Positions 37,373 through 51,120 of a stretch of 64,000 nucleotides of DNA are shown piece by piece (position 1 is the first letter of the stretch; each line of letters begins with the position of its first letter). The DNA is from Phylloscopus collybita (Eukaryota > Chordata > Aves > Passeriformes > Phylloscopidae): positions 34,750,501 to 34,814,500 of the forward strand of contig JAJNNQ010000075.1 of NCBI GenBank assembly GCA_027886175.1, in the 5' to 3' direction. The notes below the pieces were generated by a model, which saw only the letters and a program-made list of their open reading frames with translations, had not been told where the DNA came from and searched no databases. A program made the position numbers and the translations under genes.

Positions 37373-39379
37373 TCAAAAGAAAATACATCATAGAAGACTT
37401 TTAATTAATTAGCCCCCACCCAACATAACTACCTCTTCTTTTGCTTGTAATTACATCACAGTTGTCAAGTGAATATTGATGCTTATATAATTAAAGAATT
37501 GATCCTTAAAGCATAATAATGGGATAATAATATTTGCATAATTGTATTAAAAAAAAAGTTTCCAGAATGTAAATTTTATGGCCCATCTTTCAGAGGGATT
37601 TGTATATGCTTGCCCTTACAGTTAGGTCAAGTACAACTGAAATTTGTGAGCTTACCCTCACGAGTAAAGTTAAATAAGTAAGCATATATTTCCAGGGCTA
37701 AACCTACAGATTCCCCCCTATGCAGTCTCCCCAGACTACAGTGAATGAATGATACAGTGGTTTCTAGCCATAAACTGTACTGTAGTTTTGGAAGGACACA
37801 GAGTTTAGACCTTGTCAGTAGTTTTGCTTTGATCTGTGCCATTAAGATATATGCACAGTTTGCTTTTATGGTGTTTGCTGTCATTTAATTACTGATGCAT
37901 CAAGATGATCTTCCCAATTCAATTATGTTAATGATTATCTTGGTGCTTTTTTTTTTTTTCAAGTCAGCTGAAGATTTTGGGATGATGCCTTCCCCATGCA
38001 CCAAGAATGCTCATCATCTAAATGGAATGATTGTGTGCTTGAGGATGGTTTGATGGACTTCCAGATGTAGCCTTTCTTTACTTGTTAAAAATTGGAACTC
38101 ATGGAGGTTAGTGCAGAAGTTGATTTTTGACACATAAACTAGAATAGTTGAGGAAAGTTCTTAATAAAGCTTGAAGGCAATTTCATTTGCTCTTTCTCTA
38201 GTGCAGAAATCATCATTGGATAGGTCATCACTGGTAAGCCATCTACTTTTGGGGGAGGTTTTGGTGGAGAAAGTCAGAGTTAACTATTATGAGTGTCTTT
38301 CTAAGTGTTGTATAACAGCAGTTTCAGCCTTTTTTTTCTCTCAGTTTTTCTCCCTGTGTGGACATGGAGAATTAAATTTTTTATTATGTATTACAGTTAT
38401 GTTTAAAAATACATGGTATGACAAATTCTGATTTTTTACTTTTTTATGGATATAGCCTGGTGTCTGGTTTTCCATAACTTTAAATTTAATCAGTAAACCA
38501 CAAATTGCATCTGGGGAAAGGTTGTTGAAAATCTTTGAATTTGTGTAATAATCAACGAGATATTTTCCCTCTTAGCTTACCACAAATTTTCACAGAAGTT
38601 CAGATACATTCCTTATGGAAGACAGGTGAAAGGAGAGGATAGGAAAGACAGGGAATTTTTAAAAATACACTACAAGCTGGATTTAAACTCATTAATTCTG
38701 ATTAAATCCAAACAGCCTGATTTCAATATGCACATATTTGATTCAAATTTATTTCTTATACACATTATGTAAACATAGGTATCAATGTAGTTAGAAAACA
38801 TTAGATAGTGAATTTTATTTGCAATATATATTGTTTGGGAATAGATGCCTATATTTTACTTACTTTACTATGCAATTCAACCAGTTGTAATGAAGACAAA
38901 TAATTTTTTTTGCCCTCTCATTATCTTTTCTATGTCACCGGCATGTATTTGAATCTACACATACCAACAATAAAGATGCAAGAAGATATGAAAAACAGGG
39001 GGAGATCAGTTGATTACAGACATAAAAAGCTATGAATTTATTGTTTCCACATCAGCTGTACGTTTTGGAGATACCTACAAAATGACTCAGTAGCTAAGCT
39101 TATTTGATTCCCTTACAGGTTTTATGTCTTTACTCCATTTTAATTTTTCATTAGAATATAATAATAGCCACAGGAAAAAATGATTTGGTCTGTGATCTAT
39201 TTCATTATGTTCTCATCATAAGGGGAGAATCTGAAGTGGGAGAGCATCACTAATTTTTCGGCACAGTAATTTATTCTACAGTATTTAAATGTTGTAATTT
39301 TCACACTGAGGCACATGCTGCCACATCTATCGTCCCCTGGACTAGTCTCTGTCTTGCTCTTTCCTTTTCATCTGTTTTG

Positions 39380-40110
39380 TTTTTGCATTTTTTTTCATAA
39401 AATCGACAGATGGCCTCTTGATGAATCCTTGATAATACTGTCATGTAAAGCAGCTAAGACTAGAAATCATCTCACAACAATTTTTCATTGCAAAGAGAAA
39501 ATTGAAGGCAGACAAATATCGCTAAGTCCATAACAACAGCAACAAAATATCCACTTCGTGTAAATAAAGAGGACAAGCTTTCCTTATAATGCTCAAACAC
39601 TAATGCCAGTATCCTTTAAAGCCTCTGGATTTTTTTTTATGCTACATTTAATTCATCTTTCAGCCTTGGGTTTGTTTAATATTTTGTTAGTTTCATATTC
39701 AGAAACATTTTCTCGGCTCTTAATGTGTTCTCTCTCCTCCTTAGTCCCCCTCCTTTTAGGTCTTTGTAATTGTGGATCAGGTGAAGTTTGCTTCCCCTCA
39801 TTTCAAGGTCATGCACCACTAGGACCATTTTCCTGACTCAGAGGGCACGTAATTTCACAGCCGTGTACTCCTCATTAATCCACCCTGAGTGGGTGCTCAG
39901 GAAGTTCCAGATCACAGATTTGTTTTTGTCTTGTTCTCTGACTCAGTGCTTCACAAAAGGATTAGATTAACCCCTTTTGATTGTATTTATATCTTAGTGC
40001 ATCATGATAGAAATAAAGTGATTTCTTCTTCTCCCCACGTAACCTTCCCACCCCTTCCACTTTTGCACTGGGGACCAACAGCATTTCTTTTCCTGTAGTG
40101 TTCAGTTAAA
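39380..40110. promoter_or_regulatory. Possible conserved non-coding block
   Basis: Transposon-free sequence with homeodomain and bZIP-like motifs, such as TTTGTAATTGTGGATCAGG near 39762, CTGACTCAG at about 39833 and again near 39938, CCTCATTAATCC near 39871 and GGATTAGATTAACC near 39959. The two TGACTCA AP-1 cores about 105 bases apart are the clearest regularity. No exon signal is seen. Weak evidence without an alignment. Confidence 0.22.
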
Positions 40111-40856
40111 GTGAAGCTTGTGGCAGACAGAGGATTATTTGTTTTCTCTTTGCTCTCTTAATGCGGCTTTAATGCATGAATCTATTTCTTCCCATTTCCA
40201 GAGACTTGTTTATTAACTTTGAATGGTTGTTTTTTTTTTTAACTGGAAACTGCTTCAGTCTCCTGGCTCTGAATGTGGTCTCATCTGGACTTGAATTGCC
40301 CTGGATCTAAACAAAGAACAAAACAAAAAAAGATGACACAGTGACTACTGGAGAGGATGCATTCTTTCCCCCTTGATATTGTGCCCCAGCCAACTGCTTC
40401 AGCCAGACCCCTTCACCTGGGAGCTCTTTTCTGCCTCCATTTGTTGGTAAAGTTCTCCTTGGGACCAGTTGGTGGAAAGGATCCCCACCCTCTGCCCCAG
40501 GTGGGGATTGACTCCCCAGGTGGAGTTTGTGCTCCCCTCAGGACTGGGGAGCCTGGTGTGCTGGAGGCCTCGGGAGGGTCTTGCATCCCTGTGCCACAGC
40601 TGGCCTGTAGCAAAATGCAAAGCATGTGGGAGCTCTGAGAAATATTTTTAAATGGAGCTGATCTGCTGCATTTAACATCGTAAGGGAGCAAGGTTTGGTA
40701 TTTGGAGCAAGCCACTGGGAGACCTGAGCTAGCACAAAACATGTAATTACTTAACACTGGTCCCTCTTTCCTGTGTCTGTAGCAGGAAAAGAAAAGCCTA
40801 AATTATATAAGGCCATTTTTAAATTCTACAGGTACGATCTGATTTGAGATAAAAAT

Positions 40857-40892
40857 AGCCTGCAGGCTATGTAGGGAAACCAGCCTGCAGCT
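40857..40892. repeat. 12-bp palindrome with a repeated half
   Basis: AGCCTGCAGGCT at 40857-40868 is its own reverse complement. A related AGCCTGCAGCT recurs at 40882-40892, giving two PstI-type CTGCAG cores 25 bases apart. Confidence 0.85.
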
Positions 40893-41740
40893 GTATGTGG
40901 GAAGCTCACAACCTTTCAACAATCCACTTTTTGTAATGGGAGCTTAGGTCTGTGCTGCAGCTGTAAACACCTAAATTCAGGTCCCTCATCTGAATAGGAA
41001 TCCACCCTTAACATCCTTGCACAGGACCTATCTTAAAGATACAACCATAGTAATATATACTCTTGCTTTGTGACATCTCTTGTTATTATAAATGACTGTG
41101 TTTCCTGTGGAGAAAACCAAGAAGCCCCCTAACTCTAGACATTGGTCTGAACTGAAGTGGCTAGTGGTCCCAGATCCACTAAGCTTATCACTGAAATGGG
41201 TTAGATTCAAATTACATGTTGGGGGTAAGGAGATGCTGACAATTACTGCAGGAATTACCACAGAGTTTCATAATGGAAAATGGCAGGGGAGGGAGGAAGA
41301 AAAGATATGGCCAGCTTAGAGGAACGAAGAACTGAAAGGCAATGCAGGAAAGGAGACAGGGAGACAATACTGAAATTGATTCCTATTCATTGGTTAGATA
41401 AACCAGACTGAGCAGATAAACTAAACTTGAAGGTTAATGGGCTTTACCCATCAGCTAACTGGTGAGATCTGCTGTTTGCAGGTTCCTAACTGGCCACAAC
41501 CAGGCTACACTGGAAAAAGATGCGTACATTCCATTGGTTCCTGGTTTCCTGTTAGCCAGAAGGGGATAACTTGTTTCATCCAGATTGTGCAATCATTTCA
41601 TACTGAAACGTATCAAACAGGGTGGGGAAATTCCCAGTGAAAACTGTAGAAAGTTCTCAGAATGTCTCCCTGCTTTGGCTCCTTCTGATCTTCCTAGTGG
41701 CTTGATTAAAGAATCCAGTTTTGGACATGCCAACGTAACT

Positions 41741-42180
41741 AAGACATCAATAAACTGAAGCGAATTCTGCAGGGGGCCATTGAGGTTGCCAGGCTGCAGC
41801 ACCTGTCCTGTGAAGAGTGGCTGAGCAGACCGGGTTCATTCAGCCTTGAGAGCACATGGCTTCTGGGGGACCAATCAAAAGAGTACCAGAATCAAGGAGG
41901 AGCTTATCAGGAAGATGGAGAGAGGAATTTACGGCAGTGTGTGCTGAAAGGACAAGAGACCTTGGAAGGGGAGAAACTAAAATTGTATCCTAGTGGATAT
42001 GAGGAGAAACTGTTTCACCATGGGAACAGTGAAGCTGTGGAAGGGGGTGCTCTACCTGCTCACGCCCATGTTTACAGAATTTCTTAGAATTTGTGTGTGA
42101 TGAGTAACATCACCTGATCTAATAGCTGTGCCTGCTTTAAGAAGGATGACCTGTCCAAGTTGTATTGCCCTCTGATCCAC
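41741..42180 (+). mobile_element. Old, diverged CR1 LINE fragment
   Basis: From about GACATCAATAAACTGAAGCG it follows CR1 ORF2 C-terminal order: CAGGGGGCCATTGAGG, GCACCTGTCCTGTGAAGAG, TTCATTCAGCCTTGAGAG, then TTATCAGGAAGATGGAGAG, GACAAGAGACC, GGAGAAACTGTTTCACC and CATGGGAACAGTGAAGC. The end region CCTGATCTAATAGCTGTGCC and TGCTTTAAGAAGGATGACC corresponds to a CR1 3' UTR of the 'GATCTCATAGCTGACCCTGC' type. It has several indels and no intact octamer tail. It is the most decayed of the clear CR1 copies. Confidence 0.82.
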
Positions 42181-42988
42181 ATGGGATAGAGGAGAATCCC
42201 TACCTGATTCTGATCTCTCTATTCAGTGGAGAGAAGCTTTCTCTTTCTGCAGCTCTGAGTCCAAGGTGATAAAACAGTAGAACCCCAGTTGGACCTTCTT
42301 TTGCCTTTTTACTTTTGGCATCATCTACAGGATGATGATGATGGAAGGAACCACGGCAGAGTTTGTCCCTGGGGGCTGTGGCCAAACTGACTGAATTTCT
42401 GGAGGCTCTACCCCCAAAAGGGAAATAACCCCAAATATTGCAAGCTGTTTTACATAGAGAGTACAAAAGAAGCTTTATATGGACATAAGACTATGGAAAC
42501 TCCAGAGTACTTTTTGATGGCTTCTCTGGCTTTTGTTAAGGGAAGAGAGAAAATCTCAGATGAGAATGAGAGGAAGACTTGCTCCCAGCTGGGACCTCTC
42601 TCAGGCTGCGTGCCATTCACTCTGGTGCAGATGGCTGATCACTTCTTTCCATGAAGCAGGATAATTTTGGACTACCTGTGGGGTATGCAAGCTTATAGAA
42701 AATTAAAAACATAGAGTCACTTCTTTTGTGTGGGAGGAGACACTACACTGCAGTTACTCTGCAGCTGAGCTGACTGCAGTACAGAAATCCTAGCTAGATT
42801 TAAACTGGCTTGCCTGGATGCTCCTGGTGGCATAAAAGAGAGCTCCATGCAGGCTGCAAAGCCCTTCTGAGGAACTCAACAAACACTGAGACATTTAGTC
42901 CCACCAATTTCTGTGCAACAAGAGCTATCACCCCCAGGATCCATACAGTGAATACAGTTCTCTTTGCCCAAACTGCAACAAATACAAT

Positions 42989-43019
42989 ATAGGTATACTT
43001 TTAAAATAGGTATACCTAT
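42989..43019. repeat. 14-bp palindrome with repeated half-site
   Basis: ATAGGTATACCTAT at 43006-43019 is a perfect palindrome. The half ATAGGTATAC also occurs 17 bases upstream, at 42989-42998, and TTTTAAAATAGG links them. Confidence 0.88.
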
Positions 43020-46000
43020 GAAATACTCTTTATTTTAAAATGTGTTCTGACAGAGTTCCCCTTGTTATAGGATTTTTTTTTCTCTTTGCTTCTCCATCCT
43101 GATCAGAAGCCCCAGGTTCATTCTTTGAAATCAGAGAGAGAAAAAGCCATGACAAGAACATCTCCAGAATTTAAATGATGTAATAAGAAAAAGGAGCAGA
43201 GCAGAGAAGAGCAGAGCTGTGTGAAGCAACTAGCCCTGTGTTCCATAAGGCAGGTACTCTGAAATTTGTTTGGAGACACTGAAATTTGGATTGTTGATTA
43301 CATTGCCACTTCTGGGTGCTTTTAGTGCTACAACATTTAATATGTTTTTTTTTTTTCCTATGGAAGAGAATTTTCTTTTCCAATGGTATGAAATACCAGG
43401 AACTGTAGGTAGATAATGCTCTGTAGAGGGTCATATCTATGACTCAGGAGTCTTCTTCCTTAGCCAATATGCCAATATTTTAGAGGTAAGAGGAAGGTAC
43501 AAGATTTTCTAGGTACAATGTAATTTTCTATTACATTGGCCCAAGCACCAAAGGCATAAAAGATTTTTAGAAGTATTGTGTGAAGGAACAAAGTAAGAAA
43601 AAATCCAAAGTGATTGTTTCCCCAGTAAATATGATCATTATCAAACACATTTTCTCTGAGTTTCACAGAGCATATAAACTTGCAGCGCAGACAGGACTCA
43701 TATTGGACTAAGCAATGTGCAAACAGAAGGCCAAACTCATAGAGCTGGCACCACCTTCAAACAAAGAACTTAAAATCAAACCTGGAACTCCAGCTCCTTG
43801 CTCACTTCCCACCCTATATCCAATGCCCTTAACAATCTGCTGTATCCTCTGTATGGCTTATGATTTCTTATGTAGTCATTTTCTGTTAGACTAGACTTGG
43901 ATTCAGATCTGTGGTCCAAACCAAGCAGAGATCTCTGTGCCATCCCCTGGAGAATGCTTGCACCAGGCCAGTACTCTGAGAGACCTGGGGGGTAAGAGGT
44001 GCATCCACAGTCATCCAGTGTGCTGATTCTTGCAGACTCCCTTTGCAAGCATCAAATTCTTCTGCCTTGAAAGGGGGCTGTAGCCATCTCTCACAGAGTT
44101 CTGGATTCATAATAAGACAATTAGGAGAATGTTACAGTGCCTACGTCTCCTTCAGTAAATTTGGTCCATGAACAATTAATAAATCTAGCTATTCTTCCTT
44201 GGTCAGTGAAAGTGGGATTAAAGATGGAGGTGTGGTTACCATCTAGCTGAAGTTGGGAGGTTAGTAAGAATAGTATGCTTGTTAATAACTGGAGTTCAAT
44301 AATGGGCCAGAATGATTGTCTGGTGTGGATTTTGTAAATGGTACATGTATATAGGACACCACTGTGTGTGAATAGAATATATCCATGCCACTGGATATAC
44401 TCTTCTACATATACCTTCTTACACATTTTGTATATACTTTGAAGTTCTTGAACATTAATTAATATAATTGAGCTTTAGAGATATTTTTGTAGTATAATGT
44501 GGCCAAATACTAGAGAATCCAAGCAAAGAATAATCAGTAAGAGAGCTCCTGTCTCACAAAAACCAATATTGAAAGTGCAAGAAGAAAGTCCTTCAGCCAG
44601 TGGTGAAGAGGTCTCAGCTTGATTTCTTGCTGTGCAGAGTAATAGGGAGCTCAGCAGAGGGTGATAGTGGTTGGCAGAACTCAATCAACTTAAAGGAGGG
44701 GAGATGGGAGATGGCAAGATCTTGTGACTCAGCCTCTTGGTGTTAGTGGCTGAAAGCTCCTGTCTTGTGATGCACCTGACAGCTGTGAGTCACCTCAACA
44801 ACATCAGCATTTGCCTCTTTTTAGTCACCTTTTCTACAAGGCCTCAATAAAGAGGAGAAATAAAAGATTTCCATGCCCCCAAATGTAACCTTTGTTATTA
44901 GTTGCCATGACCAAAAATCCTGCATATAGAAAGATGTGGTTGATTTGTGTTTTCTTCCTTGTGGTCCTTCTCATTTCACCGTGGTATTTGTTCACGCAGG
45001 CATGTTCTTTATATAGGATTTCTTCACAGGCTTTTATGCTACAAAACAGGCATCATCATGGGCATTGGTTGCACTTTGGAAAAAAACCCCCAACATTTTT
45101 GGAAAATTCTTTCTCCCCATGGAACAGAAGCAAAGTAGATAGTATTGCTGGAAGCAGTTTGGGAGGTGAAATGGATGTCTGCCTTGCAGGCTCTCCAGGG
45201 GTCACACTCTTTCTGCTGTGGGAATGAGTGAGCTGCAGGTGTTGCTGAAGTGCAAATCTCAGCCACGGCTTGGATCTAGGGCTTCTCCACCAGTGCTCAG
45301 AGCTCAGCCAGGGCACACACCGAGCAGAGCACTCCCAGACCCTGCTCTGTGGCCACAGCCACACACAATGGGTGGCGCAGTCGCCTTCTGGAGCACTGAA
45401 AAGTTATCTTTCTTCCTCTTTTTATTTTTTTTTAAGCACTTAAGCCCAACTGCTAATGGAATTTCATGATTTTAAATAATTTACATTTCCATCTGGTTTG
45501 AAAAACACCAGGTGGAGATTGCAGATTAGGATGAGTCTAAGTGGAAGGAAATGTTTGTTTAAAATATTAAAGCTAAAACCAAACATTTATGTGAACCACA
45601 TTTTTGCTGTCCATTGTGCTGTGTTCCTCTCTGTCATCACTTTAAATTTTGCTTTTAACTGGATGTTTTGCACATGCTGCTTATCATTATGATCGGGGGA
45701 GACGAGGCCAGAGTGGGGTGCAAGAGAGTCCACACCAAAGGGGGAAAGAGTCAGGGACTGAAGGATTCTTCAGTGTGAGCTTTTGATCATTGCATCTGTT
45801 TCTCTACGCTTTCTACAGAGCCTGTAAGCTTGCTTACTTGGAGGTGGAAATAAATCTGAACCTGAATAAAATAGGTTTCACAAGGGTGGTTTTAAGGGAA
45901 AACATGCAACTTCCAAAGACTGATGGGAGCTTTGTTGGGGTAAAGACTGATGGTTTACTGGTGCAGAGTCCAAACCACCCACAAGGACAAGAAATTTCCT

Positions 46001-49000
46001 TCTCTCCCACTTGCCAGCTGGCAAGATTTTATTTAAAATGGGGGATACAGAGCTGTGGTTTCTAAAACTGCTTCTAATACTGGAAGCTTAGCTGCCAGTT
46101 CTTTGGTGCACTTCCCCAAGTACAGCATGAAACCATGAAGTCATAGCAAGGAGCTATTGTAACAGCACCTTTTCCTCTGTACTTTGAAATAGTTCATTTT
46201 ATGAAACCACATCTGATACTCATCTTCTCTCTTAGCTAAAATCCTTGTATTTCAGTTCTCTGAAAGTGTGATGTTTTTAATTTTGTTAAATACACTAGAA
46301 GCTGGAGAGATGTTATGGTTGGTGTGTACCTTAGCGTGACATTATTCCAAATTACACCCACAATTGTAGTGATGGCATGAAAGGGTAAAGCTTGCCTTTG
46401 TGGAACAAAACTCCGGATACTGGTCATGAAAAGCATAAGTAACACAGAGTTAAGATTGCATAAGGAAAGCTATATTTAAATAAAATAAACAAAATTTAGA
46501 CCAGTGCTGATTATACTTGCAAATTCCTGATTCAGAGGTGCCAAAGGCTCAGAAAGAAGTACCTCTACCAGCCTGTAACCTGATTTACTTACCACAAGTC
46601 AAACAACTACTCCAGTTGCTCCAGCCTCTGTCCAAAGATGATAATAATGCTTTTTATTGTATGTACCTAGTTCACATTTTCATTATTCAGAGTTCTATTA
46701 GGACAAGAAAACTCTTTGATGCTTTGATGAATTTTGAAAAAAAATTAGAAACAGAACATTTGCTTTTCGTCTGTGTACTGTGAACCCTATTGCCCAGAGA
46801 GGTGAAGAGTGAAGCAGACATTGAAAGTTAAAATATCCCTTGGTAGATACCAAGTGTATTATGGTAGGTCTAAATTGAATTGTGATCCAAAAGACCAGAT
46901 ATGTTTTTTATTGTATAGGAAACACCAGATTTTTTTGGTGAGAATTTGGCTCCAGAACCAATTCATCTGAAAGTCTCACGAGCACTTAATTTCTTTATAC
47001 TAGGAGAGACGAATACTAGAGTAGATCAAAATTATCTGCAGAAAATGTGCATGGATTTACCAAAGGAGAGGATGTATGGCATAAGCAGATTTTAATTTTG
47101 GTAAGTTTGTTGCAGAGCAAGCTGACAAGCAGTGGATGTAATTTATTTAGACTGAAAGATTTACTGTTTGGAGAAGACTCGTTGTACAAGAAAAGCAGTC
47201 AGATGCTGCTCATCAGGATTCAATAAAATAGTTTGGTAGGTGAAAGATAGATGAGGAAGTTATTGGTTATTTCTCACATCATAAGGTAATTGCAATGGGG
47301 TGTATGTTTTAGAAATTAGTGTTGAGTAGCTCTCTATACTGGCAATTCTAAGGGAGTATCAGTGAAAATTTGCCAGTTACAATAAAGTGAAAGGTTTTAT
47401 TAACACCAGAAGGAGATGGAGATCATATTTAAGATGGAGCAAGAGTTTTAATGGCTTTGGCCATTTAATATACTGTAACGCTGGAAGCACGAAGAGGATT
47501 GATGATTTCAGAGATCAGTAGGTGCTAATCACAAAGCAGGAAAAGGAACTGATTTTTGTAGGAATCAAGGAAAATTAGCAGTCAAACCTTGAAAGACAGG
47601 TGACAACCCACACCTGTAGAGAAGCTGGGGGGAGGGGAGTCTTTGTGCCTCGAAGTGCTATTTGGATATTGTATGTCATAGTCAGGGCTAGATTCTCTTT
47701 TAATCATTTAGTTACCAGATGCAAGGACTTTGCCCCTTGACTGTGAGGGTCTGTGGAGGTTATCTGTAAAGATGTGTGGTTTTCTCCCACATCCATTATT
47801 TTTATAAACAGCTTTTACCATACTTCATTAATAGTAATCACCTGTGCAGTCTTTGCAATTGGAGACATAGCTGAGAGCTCTTCATCTGTACACATGAAAG
47901 AACTTGCATTCTGTTGATTTGCATCTTGAGTTTCTCCAATATTGGAGTGTGCAGTAGGTGACTTTAAATGACTTTCTTGTTGTTTCCATCCCATGTGGGA
48001 AAAAATAGCAATCTCAGAAAAATACCCTCTAAACAATATCATTAAAGGTAAGTAAACTAATAACACATAGATTTTAGTGTTTGCTGGTTTGTGTCACTGT
48101 CTGGTAATACAATGAATAATTCATATCAAACTAGTAGAATGTAACATTTACATAAAATAATACTTTGCAAATTTATGGTAAGTACTAATTACTTGCCTTA
48201 TTTGCCATGACTATGATATTAAATATTCATAAAAATGTGATTATTTCTTTGATTTGGCAGGCATTTAGATTTCTCTACAGCTTTTCACACTGCTAATTTT
48301 AATCCAGTAAATTATCTGGAAGAAAACAGTATGCAGCCGAAAAACTGTTCAAAATTCACTCCAACATTGAGCACATTATGGACGTAATGATCCATTACAA
48401 CCAAACTTCAAGAAGATCTTGCAAGAAAACTGAGAATTAAACAAAGAAATATGGAGACTATCATCATTATTTATCAGACATATTTATTAATAGTTTAGAA
48501 TTTTATATGCGTCAAGAAACTTTCAAATAATTGGATCCACTTTTATATATTTTATTTTTGTGAAGTTTTTTTAATTCTTCCTGTGTTAAATCTGTTGTTC
48601 ATCTTCAATTTTTGGTGTATTTACATTTTAACTCATTAGAGGAGCTGAATTCTGTCTTTTGAAAGTGACATGTGACAAAAAACCATATACTTATTACTGT
48701 CACTTAGAAAACAATATCCAGTATTAGTACCACTTTGCACTTAAATGTATGTATGATTATGTGTATATGTCTCTCTGTGTGTGCATGTATACATTGATTC
48801 CAAGGCTTCAAAACTGCTTGTATAATTAAATCTTCTTATCTGTCTCTGAAAGTTTAGTACCTGCTCTTGTCTCCCTAGCTGTGTAATGTGTATGCATCAA
48901 AATCTGTGACATTTTAACTAATAAGAATAAAGTTTCTAAGGCTGTGTGCAGCATGTATATGTGTACAGCATTAATATGAGACCCAAAATGGAGAGAAGTA

Positions 49001-49149
49001 ACAGGAGCCCGAAATGCTGGTCCTTAGACCCTCAGGCTTAGGTTATTTCCCTGTACTATTCACATACTTTTCTGTTGTGCAGCAGAGGAATAAAAAGTCA
49101 ACTCAAAAGAAGTAATACAATCAAAGACAATCATCACAAAGTGGCAGTA

Positions 49150-49173
49150 GCAAAACAAAACAAAACAAAAAAA
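49150..49173 (+). repeat. (AAAAC)n microsatellite
   Basis: Short run of AAAAC units followed by A7. Simple sequence only. Confidence 0.85.
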
Positions 49174-51120
49174 TCAGGAAACTTGAATGTATGAAGATTT
49201 CTATAATCGAATGGAAAACAATTTATGCAGTATGTGTAATATGTAATGGTAGCTGTAGAATTATCTTTGTAACTTTTATAATCAACAAAGCCTGCCCTTG
49301 TTTCCTATTTGGTTTTTTTTTGCTTTAGAGATTTGGTACTAAATAAGGTGCATTGTCAGCCCACTTACTCTCAGCTTCCTCTACTCTCAGCCACTCAGTG
49401 TCTTGCTACCCAGGGATAGCCCCAAAGAGGGCTATCAGGAAGTGTGCATCCATCCCTGAACACCTGCTCAATTAAAACTTTGCTACTCATCACTTAAATA
49501 TGTGTGAAACTTTCAAAGATACACAAATGTTTTAAACCCTTTGATTAAAAGTTAAACTGATGACTGATAACTTGCAAACAGCACCACTAACCATATGTAA
49601 AAATACAGAGTTCCTGTATCACTGCTTAAAATAAACATTTGGAAAAGGTTTTGAAATATCAATCTGCTTCTTTGCTGTACAAATAAGGAATGTGAAATGA
49701 AATGTAGCTCTGTTAAGTCTAAACAAAAGAAAACAAATTTTGTCTTTGGTCTTAAACAGCTCAGTCCTGTGTAAGACTTGCAGGATTTCAGCAAGACACA
49801 CAGGTTACTGGAGCAAAATTTGGGTTCCAGACCTGCATCTGGTGTCATATCCTGCTCTGTGATGCCCTGAGCACAGGATATGTAACTTGAGCCCTTTGGC
49901 ACTGAAAACTCCTCGGGCATTTTCCCCCATAGCAAAAGGTGGGGCAGAGCTGGGGCATGTGGCGTTTGCCATGAACTGGCATAAATTGCCCACAAGGAAA
50001 TCCATTGCACCTAATTCCAGCTGTACCCAGGGTCATGGCCTGGTAATGCTCCCCAGAACAGCTCTCTGCTCTATTCCTATGGCTTCATGCTGCCTCTTTC
50101 TGTTTAATTTCTGATGAAATTTCTGCCTAGCATGCCACTTGATGTTTGAGGCATGTGTAAAGATGACTTTACTTCCTAGCTAAATCAGTCAGATATTAAA
50201 TAGATAAAATGAACATAAAGAATAAAGATACATGTCAAAACCCCAGCTTTGTGGTGTCCAGGAGGAGAAAGGGAATGTACAGTTAAAGGGACACATTCTG
50301 CCTTTATTCTGCTGCTGGTTCAGTAAGCCCAGGGTCCTATGTGCTCATCTGACTGGAGTTCTTGACCTTAAATAGATATGAGATATAGTAGACCTAATTT
50401 CCCTGTGTTGAAGGAAAAACCCTTCTGAAAGCTTGGTGGTTTCATATATACAAAGTCAGGTAGTTTTTATATATACAAATGCTAGCACCTTGTCACCTGT
50501 GAATTCACCATGTAATTAAACTTCTGAAGCTGTACACTTACAGACATGTCTTTTGCAAGTGAAATGAAATCCTTTGTTTTTACATGTTTTGACAATGTGA
50601 AGTGGGGGCAAGTGAAGCAGAGTCTTAAAATCCCCCGTGCATCTCTAATGGAGCCTCTTGTTGCTTTGTACTAGTCTCAGGGGTGAAAACAGAGTTTGTT
50701 GGAAAAAAAAAGATTTCCCTTACGTCAAAATGAGAAACTATCCATTTGTATTTGTATTCTCCAACAAAAATCACTGGTCCCTTCAAATGGGAAAAAAACT
50801 TGTGCCTTGCAATCCTGTGAGCTGTGTAAAAGAGGCCGCATGCTCAAAGTCAAAGGGAAGCCAGAGGAAAATGGCATGCAGGAGGTCAAAGCAGTTCACA
50901 TGCTCATCGACAGCTGTTTGCACCATATGACAGATCTAAAGGCAACTTCAGAGCTGCCTGTACAATATGTGGAGCTTACCAGAGATATAGAAGCTGCTGC
51001 TTTAATGTCATTTCCCATAAAAAACATTGGCAAATTTGGCACTGTGTTTTATGGACCAATGATAGCCTTAACTCATGATGTTGACTAACCTGAATTCTGT
51101 CTATTACAAGGTGCCCCATT

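Larger units (their letters stand above)
34644..41740. other. Unique sequence, partly enhancer-like; no gene seen
   Basis: No supported exon or recognised transposon in about 7 kb. It includes the candidate regulatory blocks at about 35140-36540 and 39380-40110, a T/G tract at 36797-36873, an AT-rich tract near 37078-37155 and a perfect hairpin at 37341-37372. A GC-richer patch lies at about 40380-40620, where short open frames on both strands overlap with no recognisable protein. Confidence 0.5.
42181..51120. other. Unique AT-rich sequence, no supported gene
   Basis: Nearly 9 kb with no recognised transposon or exon. It includes a palindrome at 43006-43019, an (AAAAC)n run at about 49150-49170 and a motif-rich AT stretch at about 48230-48480. 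A GC-richer patch at about 45180-45380 has open frames on both strands without similarity to anything I know. The open frame at 50696-51088 (130 codons) ends just before the CR1 and also has no recognisable domain. Confidence 0.5.

Noticed and set aside
50696..51088. 130-codon plus-strand frame considered as a gene fragment
   Set aside because: No recognisable family, and the frame shows no splice or start context that would distinguish it from chance.
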